64,000 nucleotides of DNA from Rotaria sordida (Eukaryota; Rotifera; Eurotatoria; Philodinida; Philodinidae). The DNA is taken from NCBI GenBank assembly GCA_905250125.1, contig CAJNOL010000039.1, forward strand, positions 124,001-188,000. The letters are read 5' to 3'. The position numbers were made by a program, and so were the translations under genes. Positions 1-13,400 of the stretch are shown here, piece by piece (position 1 is the first letter of the stretch; each line of letters begins with the position of its first letter). The notes below the pieces were generated by a model. It had not been told where the DNA came from, ran no database searches, and saw only the letters and a list, made by a program, of their open reading frames with translations.

Positions 1-1
1 T

Positions 2-124
2 AATCTTCAACCACAACATCGTACAAAACAACCAATTAAAAAAAGTCTATTTCCACCTATACGGCAAAATGAAGAGAAAATTCAAAATAATCGAAAAATT
101 TATCGTAGTGTCATTGTCACGTAA
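2..124 (+). CDS. Possible 3' end of an upstream gene (partial)
   Basis: The first bases are open in frame 2 up to a TAA at 122-124, giving about 40 residues rich in Gln, Arg, Lys and Asn that end in ...IYRSVIVT. The codon choice (CAA, CGT, AAT) resembles the certain genes in the window, so it may be the last exon of a gene entering from the left. Frame 3 is also open over much of the same stretch, so the call is weak. No family is recognised. The final residues could act as a PDZ-binding tail, but that is speculation. Confidence 0.35.
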   Translation, partial: NLQPQHRTKQPIKKSLFPPIRQNEEKIQNNRKIYRSVIVT

Positions 125-345
125 AAGTCAAGCGTTTTTGACCTTGCCAATTGACTACTGATAAAATAACTTTCCGTTGTGTGTACGTAGTATGTGTGTC
201 TTTATCTTTTCTATTCCTTACTTTTTTTTTCTCTCTCTCTCTCTCACTCTTTTCTAAATAAACTGAAGATATTTAATCTCTTACTCGAATCATTTTGTTT
301 CATCATTGTGTTTTAACTGACATTCATACAGCATCAAACGAAACA

Positions 346-732
346 ATGCGATTACTTTGGTTTTATACACTTGCCTTGGTATTGATCTTTGCATTTGCTT
401 TTCGTAAGGTTTTTTTTTTCTTAAATATTATACACTACTATTGTATCTATTATACAGAGCATGTCAACGGTGATCATCACAAAAAAGGTGGTGGAAAAAA
501 AGACATGAGTCCTCACATTGGTGGTCAAGCTGATCATCCAGCTGGTGGCCATGGTAGAAATCCTTCACTATCACCTCATCGTGATAGTTCAAGAAGCCGT
601 AGTTCATCAGGCCACCGTAGTGATGGATCATCTCACAAGGGTCATAAACATGGAAAAGGAGGCAAACACAAGCATGATGGTAAACATAAACATAAGAAAC
701 AGGGTGGCAAAAAACATCATCGCAGCGGCTAA
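346..732 (+). CDS. Small secreted His/Lys/Gly-rich protein
   Basis: Two exons, 346..403 and 458..732, joined across a 54-bp GT-AG intron, encode 110 residues. Residues 1 to about 23 form a clear signal peptide (MRLLWFYTLALVLIFAFAF then QHVNG), completed only after splicing. The mature part is very low complexity: Gly, His, Lys and Ser, with an SRSRSSS stretch and repeated HKH/KHKH units near the C-terminus. No Cys is present. The composition suggests a secreted metal-binding or polyanion-binding peptide (Zn/Cu via His, mucin or nucleic acid via Lys), but no known family is recognised and no function is assigned. The intron is a multiple of three and stop-free, so retention would keep the frame and insert an extra hydrophobic segment after the signal peptide. 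Start choice: the first ATG followed by a signal sequence. An in-frame ATG at 295 is less likely. Confidence 0.65.
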   Translation: MRLLWFYTLALVLIFAFAFRKVFFFLNIIHYYCIYYTEHVNGDHHKKGGGKKDMSPHIGGQADHPAGGHGRNPSLSPHRDSSRSRSSSGHRSDGSSHKGHKHGKGGKHKHDGKHKHKKQGGKKHHRSG

Positions 733-800
733 AATCATCATCATTAACTTTATTTATTCTTTTTATTCTTTTGTAGTGTGCAGAAAAAAGTTTTTAATTT

Positions 801-1941
801 TTAAACTGAAATACAGTCACCATAGCTATCTTCATAATAACCATTTAAACATTTACAACGTGAAAATGTACTACTTAATCTTTGACATGTAGAACGTTTA
901 GTTGCACATTGAAAATAGCCTTTGTTACAACATAATGGTGCGTTATGTACCATTAATGGTTCTTCACCTAATCGCATATCACCACAATATGCAATTATAT
1001 CTAATTTATAAAATTGTCTAAAATAATTTTAGCTTATTTAAAAAAAAAATATATTGAATTGAAATCATAACTTACGTTGTTTTTGTAATTAAATGAAAAT
1101 TTTTATTTCGAAATTGGTCTTTTGTACGATTAGTCCAACCATAAATCATTAAAGTTTTAGCAATTGTTTTAAACCAATCACTTTTACATGTTCGACACGT
1201 TATATTTTCTGAATAGAGACTTACATCAGTTAATTGATAACCATTTAAATGAAATAATTCTTTTGGAAATATATTTATTGTTCGACTACCAAAATGAATA
1301 ATTTGTATATGTGATAAACGATTTAAATGATCGACATAATTAAGTGGAAAATAATTTAAACTCGTAAATATATGTAAATAACGTAAATTACTTAAATATT
1401 CTATTGATGGATAATCAATAAGTGAATGCATATCATCAAGTATTAATTCAGTTAAATTAGATAAATTTTCTAATGATGATGGTAAATGTTTTATATTAGT
1501 ATTTACAAGACGAATAGTTTGTAATTGATAAGCATTAAGAAATATATCATCAGGTAAAATTGTTAATGAAAATTGTGTATGACTTATTGAAATAACACGT
1601 AATGTACGACAAGAAAATGCTCGTGAACCTATTGAATGAATATATGATGATTCAATTAATAAACCTAATAAATATTGTTGTTGATGTTGACCACATATTT
1701 CTGTATGAATATGAAGATTTGGACTTTTAGTAATTTTTAATGGTAATTTTTTTTCTGAAATATCTTTCGTTTGTAAAAGATCATTTGAAAGTGAATAAAG
1801 ATTTGAACAATGATAAGTTTGTGAATAACCATAACTTCTTTTATAACGATCATAATCAATATTACAATTTTCAGTTGATTTTATTGGAATAATAAATATA
1901 ATTAATAGACAAAGAATAAAAATAAACTCCTGAAAGAACAT
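801..1941 (-). CDS. Secreted leucine-rich-repeat protein with Cys-rich tail
   Basis: Two exons, complement(1076..1941) and complement(801..1017), join through a 58-bp GT-AG intron to give 360 residues. Residues 1-22 are a signal peptide (FIFILCLLIIFIIP). The middle shows about six irregular leucine-rich repeats (for example LQTIRLVNTNIKHLPSSLENL, LTELILDDM, LRYLHIF) from roughly residue 105 to 235, followed by Cys-containing flanking sequence (ENITCRTC) like an LRR C-terminal cap. The second exon adds a Cys-rich tail (CKCLNGYYEDSYGDC) that resembles part of an EGF-like module. There is no transmembrane segment or GPI signal, so it is probably extracellular. Such LRR ectodomains usually bind proteins in adhesion or recognition, but the ligand is unknown and no orthologue is recognised. 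It is tail-to-tail with the His-rich gene, only about 70 bp apart. Confidence 0.75.
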
Positions 1942-4246
1942 TTTATATTATTGTGAATACGTGATGCATTGCAACTCTTTTTTTTCTGTTTCATTTTTAT
2001 TATTGTCTGATAAGAGAGAATGAAAATGTTTTAGGATGAGGTCATTGATTATGGTAAAATACGATGATAATTAACAATATATGTATTACATGAGACATTT
2101 AAAGTTCATTCATGTGATTCAATTACATTTGTTCAAAAGAGGACGATCAAAATTTTTTATATATAGTTTTTGTTTTATAGTCTTGCGTATTTTTTTTTAT
2201 CGATAGAGAAGATTGATTCATTTTGTTTTTCTTATTGTGAAGTTTATATTCAAGGTCTTGAATTGTTCTCTAGATTATCACAATAGTTGTGCGTAAAATG
2301 GATAGAATGACGTACAATGCAATTTAATACTTGATAAAAATAGCATCATCATTTTTCAACTAAGATATTATATAAAAAATGATTTAGATAAACAAGGACG
2401 AGAATGTTTTAAAGGGCAGATAACGAAGAAGAGATCGATTTCTCTGATTGCCAAATATGAATTATATGATTTCAAAAACATCATTCTACTGAGATAGTGA
2501 TGCTTTTTTTAAAATGGTTATTTGATCTTCATCTATCGAAAGTAATTACACAAACTAAATCTTTTTTTTTTTTTATTAACTAATGAATAACTGAAAAGTA
2601 AAAAATTTAAATATGGTTCTATAAACTTTGTTAAAGCATTGAAGAATTAATCGAAGTGCTTTTCTTTCATGCAGATAGAATTCGAAACATCTAAGAAAAC
2701 AGTCATACAAATAAAAATAAAATAATAGCAAACTATCAATAGCGATGATTTTTCTAGTTTTCAATCACTTTAATTCTTATCAAGGTCATAAAAAGTATTC
2801 GCAATGATTTGACATTGACTTGCTCATGTATAGTTAATAACCAAATTAATTTGCAAAATGAATATCTTTATGCGTACGGATATTTATTGATAAATATAAA
2901 GTTTCCAAAGAGTCTGTCTAGAAAATTTGCATGACTATCTCTTATATAATTCCAGCGTTTTCAGCTGTCTTTTTTAATAATCTAATAGTACCTTCTTTTA
3001 AATTTTATTTCATATAATTTGGTTTACAACAAACTTTCAAAATGATTACTGTGAATTGAAATACATAAAATCATCGTTTTCGAAACCTTTAAAAAAAAAT
3101 ACTACAGAAAATTTTTTGTTTTGAATTAATTTATTTTCAATATCGATTCTTATTTTGAATTCAATCAAATCTTTATATATATCTTACACACATAGACTTA
3201 CTAAAATTCATGCTACATAAGTAAAACGCATAATTGTAACACTTTGAACATCAAAATACTAAATTCCTGGCAAAAACCAATGTTTCATATTTGAAAATTC
3301 AAAATATTCGTTGACTTTTAAATTAACTAGTTCTGAAAATTTGCTCTATGCGCATCAATATAATATCATTTATAAAGTTTATTTTAATTTCTTATTATTA
3401 TCCTTTCGCATGACAAATGAGTATTATCTATGAAATGCTTCATATGTATTTTTCTCACTTGATAACAGATGACATTGCTTTCATGATATCACTAATAAAT
3501 ACTTAATAGTAGTATTTGCTTACTTTATCCATATGAGAAAAAAAAACTTTGAATAAATGTCTACCACTAACGAAAAAAAATCTGTCTATTCAATTGAACC
3601 AATGCGGACATATTTCATTTTTTTTTATCGTAGTGCTATTTATAGCTTATCATGTCCTTTCAACCTGATCTTGTTGGACAGAACGTCATCGATTTTTTCT
3701 TCTGTAATTTTTGAAGGTCTTTCATATTATTATCATCCATTTAGTACTACACTGATTTCGTAAAAGTATTTCTAATACAGCCTATATCTAGTGTTTATAT
3801 GCCAAATTCCTATTAGATTTTTTCCTTTCATAACGATAGATAACTTAAATTTGATTATTAGCAAAACTATTGCTATTTTTATATTGTCTGAAAATATATA
3901 GCACAAAACTTCAAAGAATAATGTACTATAATATTATTTAAAATAAAAAGGTGTTTCAGAATTATTCATGTCAACTTTCTGGACACCCTATAAAAGTAGT
4001 AATATGTTTTTAAGAATAAATACAATGTTAAATAACTTTTTAGGACAAAAACTTTAGTAACATTGATTTAATTCTAAAATTCTTGTGTATTTATTTATTT
4101 ATTTGTTAGAAATCAATAGAAATAAACATTGTTGATAACAAAAAGAAAAAAAAAGAAAAGCAGATAAATACACATAAATAAGAAAGATGAATAAATAAAA
4201 TAGAAATTAAGAAAGTTTCTTTTTTTCTAATATTCAATCTCTAATA
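1942..4246. other. Intergenic, no gene seen
   Basis: AT-rich spacer between the LRR gene and the 3' end of EXOC3. No convincing coding exon was found in either strand; the short ORFs have biased composition and no splice partners. The right part (about 2995-3990) is a diverged copy of the transposon-like repeat in the last EXOC3 intron. Confidence 0.6.
2995..3990. repeat. Diverged copy of mariner-type non-autonomous element
   Basis: Several blocks match the element at 5822-6492 in the same orientation: the stretch after 3000 (TTTATTTCATATAATTTGG), the block around 3690-3730 (TTCTTCTGTAATTTTTGAAG) and the following 80 bp. It ends near 3989 with TGGACACCCTA, the complement of a TAGGGTGTCCA start typical of Tc1/mariner termini. 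The left end could not be fixed. It lies outside any gene. Confidence 0.55.
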
Positions 4247-7200
4247 TCAATTTAGTTGATTAACAATTTCCATAATTTCAAATAGAATACCTTGATTAAC
4301 ACGAGGCATATTCGATAATGCAGCATCAGCTTTATCTTTTGCTTCTTGTTTTGTTAAATCTCCACGTAATAATAAAACTTGTGTAACTTGATCCATATTT
4401 AAACTTGGATATTTTTTTGCTAATGTTGCTATTTCAAGTACAATAGAATCTAAATCTGTTTGTTCAAGTACATCAGCTATATTACTTAATATATTAAAAT
4501 GATATTCAGTTGCATTATCAGCTGATGTACCATCCCATGATTTAAATTCTTTATCAAGTTGTGATGATTCTCTACGTAATTGGTCTGCACATGCACGTCG
4601 TTCAGCTGGTGCAGAAAATTTAATAGGTGTATTACGCGAAAATAAATTTCGTAAATAATGAGCTAATATACGTTTATGCCATGTATAAAAAAGATATGCT
4701 AATAATGGTTTTTTTAAATGTGTTAATTCTGAACTCCAATAATCACGTGTTGTTTCAATAATTGTACCACAACATTGTTTAGCTGTTGAACCAAACCAAT
4801 CACGTGTAAAAAGTATTTTAACATATTTTAATGTATCCATTTCAATTTCTTGTAATATAATATCACAACAATATTCAGCTGTACGTTCAAATTTTTTTCC
4901 CATATTTTCATAACGATCAAGTTGTTGTTGTGATGAACGTGATAAATCATCAAGATCATCACGATCATATTTTTTTCGTACAATAAGTACAAAATTTGGT
5001 ATTGATTCACAATTATTTGCATTTGCAACCATTTGTTTTGTAAAATTTTCTTTAAATGTTTTTCGATCAGCAAAATATCGTTTAGCATAATTATTTATTT
5101 CAGTAACATATAAATCACGAAATTCATTAATTTTTTGTAATATCATACCAAGAATTAATTGACATGTTTCATCAGACATTTGTTTAGCCATATCAAGCGT
5201 TTCTATAATCATATTTATTAACATACGTGGCATTGTTGTAGCATAATAATGTTCCGATGTTAATTCAACTTCTTTTAATGCATACCAATCCTAGAATATT
5301 ATATAAGAAAAACAAAATATAGATGAATTTTGTACAATTGTGTATGTAAGAATGACACAAAAAAAACATGTATTTGCTCACATGAACCTGAAATTGGGTA
5401 TATATGTCAAAGGAAAACAGTCGGTTCAATGAACACCATAAAATTCAGTGCTTATAGAATACAGTTGTCGTAAACCTTGCAGATTCCTTCGCGTAACTCC
5501 ATGAATAATCCTGTAGTTTCATATAACAATATAGATCTAAATAGATTGAGTGCCTGCTCTTCAATAAGATTAGAGCTTTAGCAGTAATCACAACTTTCTA
5601 GAGCGACAAATTTTCTAGAATTCTGCTTTCTGCTTGGTTTAATAGAGTTTCGAACGATTTTGGACTTCTAAGCCCACAATTCCTTCTTTTCCAATTTATA
5701 TACATGTACAATAATATTATGCACTGTTGCTGTAATATTAAAACCATAAGAAAGAGACTGTATGACCGTAAAAACAGAGAAGCTTGTCAAAGTTATAATC
5801 CGTATAAAAGCTTAGCCAGTACAGGGTATCCCAAAAGTTCACCGTAAAAGAAACAAGAACTTAGATATCTTTTAAATAGTTCAAATGATTTATATATTTA
5901 GTTTTCAATGTTATACTATGTTCGTTGAAGTTTTATTTCATATAATTTGGTTTATAACAAATATTCAAAATGTTTGCTATATTTGAAAAAATACAAGAAA
6001 AAGTTTATTTTCGAATTAATTTCTTTCCGTTATTTATACTCATTTTGAATTCGCCTATATCTTAATACATGTCTTGTTAAGACTCGTTTTCATTTTATAT
6101 TTGTCAATAAAATATATATAAGAAACAGACTGTTGCAACACATCAAATATTTAGCAGTGACTCATTTGCATAAACATCATGAACTTTGTCGAATTTTTCT
6201 TCTGTAATTTTTGAAGATCTTTCACAATTTCGTGAACTTGCTACTACATTAATTTCACAAAAGTGTTAAAAAGTATCTCGAACACAGTCTACATTTGATA
6301 GTTATATGCTAAATTCGACTTGTATTTTTCGTTCCCCAACAACAAATGGCTCAAATTTGATCATTAATAAAACGATTTGTATTCTGACGTCAGTGGATAC
6401 AGAACTTTTATATTATCATAATGTTGAAAAAATAATATAAATCGCTTAAACTAACTAAAAGATATTCGTACTTTTTTTTCACGAAGATATCCTATAGATC
6501 ATATGAATACTTGACAATCAAACGAGAAATTAAACAAGAAAGTAAAAGATGAAGTTAAAAAGAGTTAACAAGTATCTGATGAATAACAAATAATTTTGAT
6601 AAAATAAAATTGAAAAATTAGTCGTTATTGTATAGTCTTCATAATACTATTACATGTCATCATGAACGTTTGAATTAAAGTTTTAAAATGTCTGAGAATC
6701 AAGAAATTTCTTCTCTATGACGTCTTCATGATACTAGTAAAAGTCTAAATGAGCTCGTCCCCATGAGCCTCTCAAGTCGAGTCATGATCGTTTTACTAAA
6801 TTTTCGACCCAACTTTAAGTATATACTGAAAAATTAGAAGACAAAATTTCACGTCAAAATTCTGTTGTTTAATTTTTCAATGTATATTTGAAGTTAAGTC
6901 GAAACTTCAGTAAAAAAAAAGTCACAACTTGGTTTCAAAAGTTCATAAGAACAAAGCCTTTTGGATGTTTGGTAGAGGCAACAAGACGTCCTTGTAGATG
7001 CAATATGAGCTTAAACGGGCGATATCAGTTCGTGTGGCCCTCTTGTAAGCAAATATTTTAAAGATATCAAATATAAACAAACCTTGACTTCCGATGATAT
7101 AATGTTTGGTATCCATTCAGTAAATTTTTGCTTTCTTTCATTGATAAATACATCAGTTACAGCAGCAAGTATATCTTTTTCAAGTAATGGAGATAATTGA

Positions 7201-8733
7201 CTAAGATCTAATTTCAAATCAGGATGACCCAAACATTCAGCACCTCTTTTAAAAATAAAACAAAATGAATATGATTATTATTATTATTATTTTTTCATTA
7301 AAATGAATTCTTACTGATAATCACGAACAAATGTAACAATAGTATAAACTTCAGCTGTTGTTAATGTATCACCTTCACTACGTCGTTTTGGATCACATAT
7401 TTCAGTTAAATGTTCTTTAAGACAATTATGATAATAATCAAGAAAACGATTAACAATATCATATTGTTTTGGAAAACAACGAAGACAAGTTTTCTAATTA
7501 GAAGAAAAATAAAAATATTCTTAGTAACATTTTTACTTGTAAAATTTTTACTGTAATAATTCGAAAATCTCTTAAAATAATTTGTCGACACATTTCTAAA
7601 TGACGTGTTAACCAATACTTATGTTCTTCTCGTGTTTCTAATTGATTTCCTTCAATACTAAACAAAAATAAAGAATAATATTACTGAACAAAAAAAAGAA
7701 AACCAAATTTCTTTTACCGATCTTTAACACTTTTTCTTAATAATTCAAAACAAAGCTTTTTCCATTGTCTTGGTCGATCAGGTGGACTAAATTCAGTTAA
7801 TTCTTTTTTCTCCATCCAAAATCGATCAACTCTACAATGACATATACTTTTCCAATTTGAAACAAAAAAAAAAAAGAAGAAGCAATTCTATTATTACTGT
7901 TCTTCTCGTTCAATAAGTCTTAATGCAGTAACAAGTTTTTCTGGGGCACTTATTGCACAATCATACCAACGTGCAATTCGGAATGCAATTAATTGTCGTA
8001 AATGTGCGACAAGTCTTTCATAATCAGCAAAATAATTTGTAACTAATTGTATATCATCAGGTTGTGAATCTTTTTCTTGTACTTTATGTAATTCAAATAA
8101 AAGATAATTTCGAGAATTTTCAATTTCCATTATAAGTTGATGAGCTTGTAAAAGTTTTTCTTGTCCCATTAATTCATCAGCTTTTTTAACATTTTCAGGT
8201 GTTTTTATAATATAATCAAGATTAGCCTGAGCAAGAGAAAGTTGTCTAAAACAATTAGAAATGATTTTAATAAACAATGAAATTAAATAAATAAATAAAT
8301 ACCTATAAGTATTTGCTTCGAGACGTAAATCTTCAAGTTTTGATTGTAATGGAGCAATTTTTTGTAATTTGTCATCTGTTTCACGCATTGTTCGTTCAAC
8401 TGTTTTCATATTATCAAGAGAGATTTGTAATTGAGCAATACCTGTTTTTATACTTTCTAATTGTGATTGAACTGCTGTACGTAATTGTTCATCAAGAGTA
8501 CGCTGAAATAAAAACATACATTGAAAAATATAATTATTTATCATTTAGATAAGAACCTTTCGTTGTGTAGCAGCAGTACGTAATTGATCGAGTTTTTCAA
8601 GATTTTCTGGTTTTTCTAACTTAGCTTGAATTATTCGAAGAGCATTTGTTTCAGCTTCACGACGCATATCGCCTAAAACATTACTTTCAGGAATTTGTGT
8701 TGAAGGTGATGTAATACCAGGAAATATATCCAT
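4247..8733 (-). CDS. EXOC3: Exocyst complex component 3 (Sec6)
   Basis: Eight exons on the complement: 8557..8733, 8303..8502, 7898..8245, 7718..7831, 7552..7657, 7315..7493, 7083..7245 and 4247..5290, encoding 776 residues with all phases consistent. Sec6 is a core exocyst subunit that tethers secretory vesicles to the plasma membrane. Identification rests on family patterns: the N-terminal coiled coil with QLRTAVQSQLESIKTG, the block LLQAHQLIMEIENSR, RLIEREEQVDR, and the C-terminal helical bundle with a WF..TAKQCCGTI segment and LRGDLTKQEAKD matching the LAVRGD motif. The length is close to animal Sec6 (about 750). The last intron (5291-7082) is about 1.8 kb, while the others are about 50-70 bp. 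Intron 2 (8246-8302) is 57 bp and stop-free, so the frame stays open through it. The gene is head-to-head with eEF2K. Confidence 0.92.
5291..7082 (-). other. Long last intron of EXOC3
   Basis: The donor follows AAG at 7083 and the acceptor is at 5291-5292. Almost all other introns of this gene are under 75 bp, so the 1.8 kb is explained partly by the inserted element at 5822-6492. The remainder is AT-rich without coding signal. Confidence 0.75.
5822..6492. mobile_element. Non-autonomous Tc1/mariner-like element (MITE)
   Basis: The left end reads TA then CAGGGTATCCCAAAAG. The right end, on the opposite strand, reads TA then GGATATCTTCGTG, and the inner parts of both ends share an ATATCTTTTA-like block. 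It therefore has imperfect terminal inverted repeats and TA flanks. It is about 670 bp, carries no open reading frame, and lies in the last EXOC3 intron. A diverged sister copy sits at about 2995-3990. Confidence 0.6.
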
Positions 8734-10439
8734 TTTTATAATTAAATCTAAAACAGAAGTTATTATTTAGAAAATTTAAAACATAATAACAATCTGTTGA
8801 TAAATGAGAAAAGTCATATTTATCAATGATTATTCCATTTTTCAGATATTATTTTTGATATATTACTGAAAAAGATAAATTATTAGAATTTTTTAAAGTT
8901 AATAAACGATTATATGGAGTTTGATGGTATTCGTTTAGCAGACGTTTCATCTTCTTATACTATATAATATCAGAAGATGAAAGAGCGGCATACCATCTTT
9001 AATGTAGTCACATATTCACTGTGGAGCACTTACTAAAAGAATAACAGTTTGACAATCTCACGATAATGTTTTATTTCTTTTAAAATTTACAAAAAATGAA
9101 TCGTCCTACTTGAAATAAATAATTTCTTTGATTCATTAAATATGTTAGATCTTTGATTAAAAAAAAACAGCTAGTCAAAAAACAACTGCTTCATCAAATG
9201 ACGACTCAGAAAAAGAAAACAAATGATCCATAAATATTACCGATTTATATTCGAACAACTTAATCTATTCTTTTTTATTCTTTGATTAATTTGAATTAAT
9301 AAAGATTCAATCTAATGTATTCAAATAAATTTATTAAATTTTCTATAGACGATATATACATTACTTTTCGATCGATTGCACTTTTTACATTACAGATCAT
9401 TTTCTATATGAATAAAATTAATTATTTATACCAAATACACATAGGTGGTAGAGATGGATGAATGTATGAGTCATTTCAACAAGCTGAATGGATGAATAAA
9501 TCATCAAGTAAAATACTTCGATACAATCCTTGATTATGATCACATAATATTGGTCGAGACATCTATCCATTCCCAGGTGTTCTTATTCCTCTAAAAGGAA
9601 ATGATCACAAAATGCAATTTAAAGTCCAAGGAATAATGATAATCGGCCGAAGTTGAAATTTAAGACCGAAATAGTCTAATTCGTTGATTGACTATTCTAT
9701 TAGTGGACATCTAACTCATTAAAAGTGCCATTAATTGTATGATATAGCGCTCCTATATGATACGTATTATACATGTTCGTTCGAAAAATTAATTTTTTAT
9801 TAATCTAGTACCTAAGATTAGTACAATTATGATTTATTTGACGTAGAAACATATTGCACATTTGATTAGTCTTAGACATGCTACTAAGTCAAGTTGTCAC
9901 TAAAAGGACAAGTTGAGTTTTTAAAAGACATAAAAAATTAGATCAATATATAAGACGGAATCGTAAAATAGTTGCCGAATTCTATTAAAAAAATTCGCTT
10001 ATTTTCTTATGATAACTATTTTAACACAACTTTGCAAATTGTAACATTTTTTTATATGTTAATCATTGAAGAGGTAAACTATAGACTACCAATTATGGGT
10101 TTACTTTATATTTCGCAACGTCCAATCAACGTATTAGGTCGCTTCGTTCTTCGGCTTCGACCAATTATGATTACGCAGGAAAAGCAACGAGCGCATGACA
10201 TAAATACTAGGTCAATGCGGTACTCAAAAAACGCAACTGATGACAATAAACACGCATTTTTTGTGTTTTTTTTTGTTCTAGATAAGGCTTTATACCTCTA
10301 ATACGGCGATAGGCAAATAAGAAGAAAATTCGTTGCACTTATTATCAGTGCAAATATATAACATAAAAGAGAGGTCAATATTCAACTCATACGATTGGCA
10401 AAAGTCAGTCGATAGTTGTTCGCATTCGCTCAATGAATC
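8734..10439. promoter_or_regulatory. Divergent EXOC3/eEF2K promoter region
   Basis: A 1.7-kb spacer between two divergent start codons. Three CCAAT motifs stand at 10089, 10122 and 10161 and an inverted one (ATTGG) near 10394, in a locally less AT-rich stretch upstream of eEF2K, which may be its proximal promoter. A 76-bp hairpin lies at 8922-8997. The open frame at 9972-10301 has no family resemblance and is not called. Confidence 0.4.
8922..8997. repeat. Short hairpin / inverted repeat
   Basis: GATGGTAT..., then TTTCATCTTCT on the left pairs with AGAAGATGAAA...ATACCATC on the right around an AT-rich loop. It may be a tiny MITE remnant. It lies about 190 bp upstream of the EXOC3 start codon. 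Confidence 0.55.
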
Positions 10440-13400
10440 ATGACACAAAAGATGTTATATATGGCACCGATATTAAACATACCAAGATCAATTCGTGAAG
10501 ATGATACAATTCGTTGTAATAAGCAAGAACATGTCGAACATAAAAAACAAGAAAATGAAGATAATGATGATGATGATGAACTTATCTTTGGAGCATTAGA
10601 TGATGAAAATGTTTCAAGAGAAAAATTTGATGAAAAATCTCCATCAACTGATGAAGGTATTGGTCTTCATATCGATGATAAACGAACTAAGAAACGTGAA
10701 CGTACAACTTCATCAATAAGTACAGCTGACGATGAATGGGACCATATATTATCTATCACTGAAGGTGATGGACCATTTACTTTTATTAATCATCTTCAAT
10801 CAATTAGTGGAAAACATTCAAATGAACAAACTGTTGGCATGTCTAATTTTCGTGTTAAACATCATTTACGTCGTCGTTCTAAAACGAATACTCTTGCTCG
10901 TTGGAGAGACGCAGTTAAAAAAGTTGTTCAACTTAAAGATCCATGGTAAATCTTGTTCTTTTGACCTTTCAAGAAATTTTTGTATTAAATTTTGTTTGTT
11001 TTTTCTTATGTTTTAGGCAAGATTTTAAAATTGATCGTTATCCAGAAGAAATTGTTACACGTCATGAATTTGATCCTATTAAACGTACATGGCATACAAG
11101 TCAAATTACAATTAAAATTGAATCAAAACCATTTGCACATGGAAGTATGAGGGAATGTTTTCGATTGTAAGTTTATTTTAGTTATTAAATACAAAACAAA
11201 AACAACAACAAAAATTTTATTTAGAAAAAAACTTTCAATTTTTTCAACTCATCAAGATTGGGATCATTCAAGTAATTATATTGCTAAACGATATACTGAC
11301 GATGTACCAATTGCACGATATTTTGATGATGTTATGATGCAAATGACAACAAAATTATGGGCAGCACATTATAATCAACATAATCCACCGAAAAAAGTAT
11401 GCAGTTTTAATTAAATGAAAAGAAAAATAAATCTTTTTATTGTTTTTAATTATTTTTGTTTCTTCAAGGTTGATATTGTTCAAATGAGTGTATTAGAATT
11501 TACAGATCGTGCTGGTCGACCTTATTATCATTTAGAACGATTTATTGTAAGATAAACAAAGGAATAAATTTCACAAAAAAGGATCAATTGATTATCAATA
11601 TTTTAGGATGGAAATTATATAAAATATAATTCAAATAGTGGTTTTGTTTGTGATGATACTCTACGTCATACACCACAGGTTTATTTTTGCTATTTCAATA
11701 AAAATAGTAAAGATTTATTTTTATTTCTTTGTTTTTATTCTTATTTAAAGGCATTTAGTCATTTTACTTTCGAAGCATCTTGTCATGAACAGATTGTTGT
11801 TGATATTCAAGGTGTTGGCGATTTATATACTGATCCACAAATTCATACAAATCTTGGTTTTGAATATGGCGGTGAGAAATTTTTATTATTTTTTTCTATA
11901 ATTTTAATCTATCTAGAAATTTTTTGTAGAGGGTAATCTTGGTATTCGTGGTATGGCATTATTTTTTTCTACACATGAATGTAATCCAATATGTAAACGT
12001 CTTAATTTAACACCATTTGATTTATCACTTGGTGAACGTGAACATCATATACAACAACATGCATCAAGTCCATCATATGCATCAAATCGTCTAGCTCAAA
12101 CAACATGTCGTGGTTCGGAAGAACCACTAAGTGGTCTTTCAAAATTTGGTTCATTATTCCGACGACTTCATTCACAATCTTCAATATCAGAAGATGACTC
12201 AGATGGTTATGTTTCTGAAACATCATCAATTACAGCTGCTACTGCTCATATACTTGATCATAGTTTTTCATCACCACAACCTGAACTATTTATGTCAACA
12301 CTTAGTGATGGAAATCTGCCATTGTCATCATCAATTACAAAAACTAAAGTATCATTATTCTCACCATCCAGTTTGAATAGTCTATCATCTGTAAGTATTT
12401 TTCTAATTGCATGAAAAATATTTTTTGTTTGAAATGCATCTTTTTGTTATGTTTGCTGTGTAAAGAATGATTGTTCACGTTCATATTCTGTAAGTAATTA
12501 AATGAGTTAAAAGAAATTGAAAACAAATTTTTTTATTTTTAAGGATTTCAACTTTAATATTGAAGATCTTTATAATGCTCAAACACCAGGTAGTTATGGA
12601 GATACTCATCGGCCTTCATCAGTTATGTTTGAAAAAGTTGAAATGCAAAAATTTAAAGAAGAAATATCTGCTTATTATGAAAAATATGAAAGTATTCTTG
12701 GACAGGTATTATCAATTTTATTGTAAATTTATTTAATAATTTCTAAGTATTTATAAGATTTAACACAAAGATAGATACTAGTATCTGTTGTAGCGTCTGT
12801 CGAGTTGATTCTTGGTTCAAAAAATTTGGACCTGAAGAACTCTAGTCTGCGGTGAGAACTCTTCGAATAAGTTATGTTAACATCAAAGAAAAACGAAAAT
12901 CTAGGAATGTTTTTTTTTTATAAACTAAACAATTTCTTTTCTTTATAATTTTAGTATTTAGATCGAAGTAGAAAATCTAGCTAGACTCAATTCTATACTC
13001 GCCAAAAGTTTTTTCTATATTGACGTCCAAAAAAACGTTTTACACATCAACATGAATTTTTCATATAAAGAAAAAAAACACGATTTATGTCTGAGTAGTT
13101 TTGGTTCGTGTACTACATGCATAAGTAAGCAAGGAAAAATCTAAGAATATTTTTCGGTACCCATTAGAGTCTGTTGGGTCCAAAATTTTTGGACCCGGAT
13201 CCAGATCTGGACTCGGTTTATTGAATATTTTTTAGACCCGGACTCGGTTGAGTAAATTTTTTTGGACTCGGGCCCGGTTGATTAAACTGTTTCGGATCCG
13301 ATCCCGAATTGTACTCTTGATACTTAATGAAATTTTTTTAATTCACATCTGATAACTCCCAGGAGCACACCCTTAACACTTCTGAAGTAATCTCGATCAT

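Noticed and set aside
9972-10301. 109-codon open frame upstream of eEF2K
   Set aside because: No family resemblance, no splice partners, and it lies in the presumed promoter with CCAAT motifs. Its length is within chance for this region.
12002-12229. Antisense frames across eEF2K exon 7
   Set aside because: His/Met/Leu-rich complement of the real coding exon; typical shadow frame.
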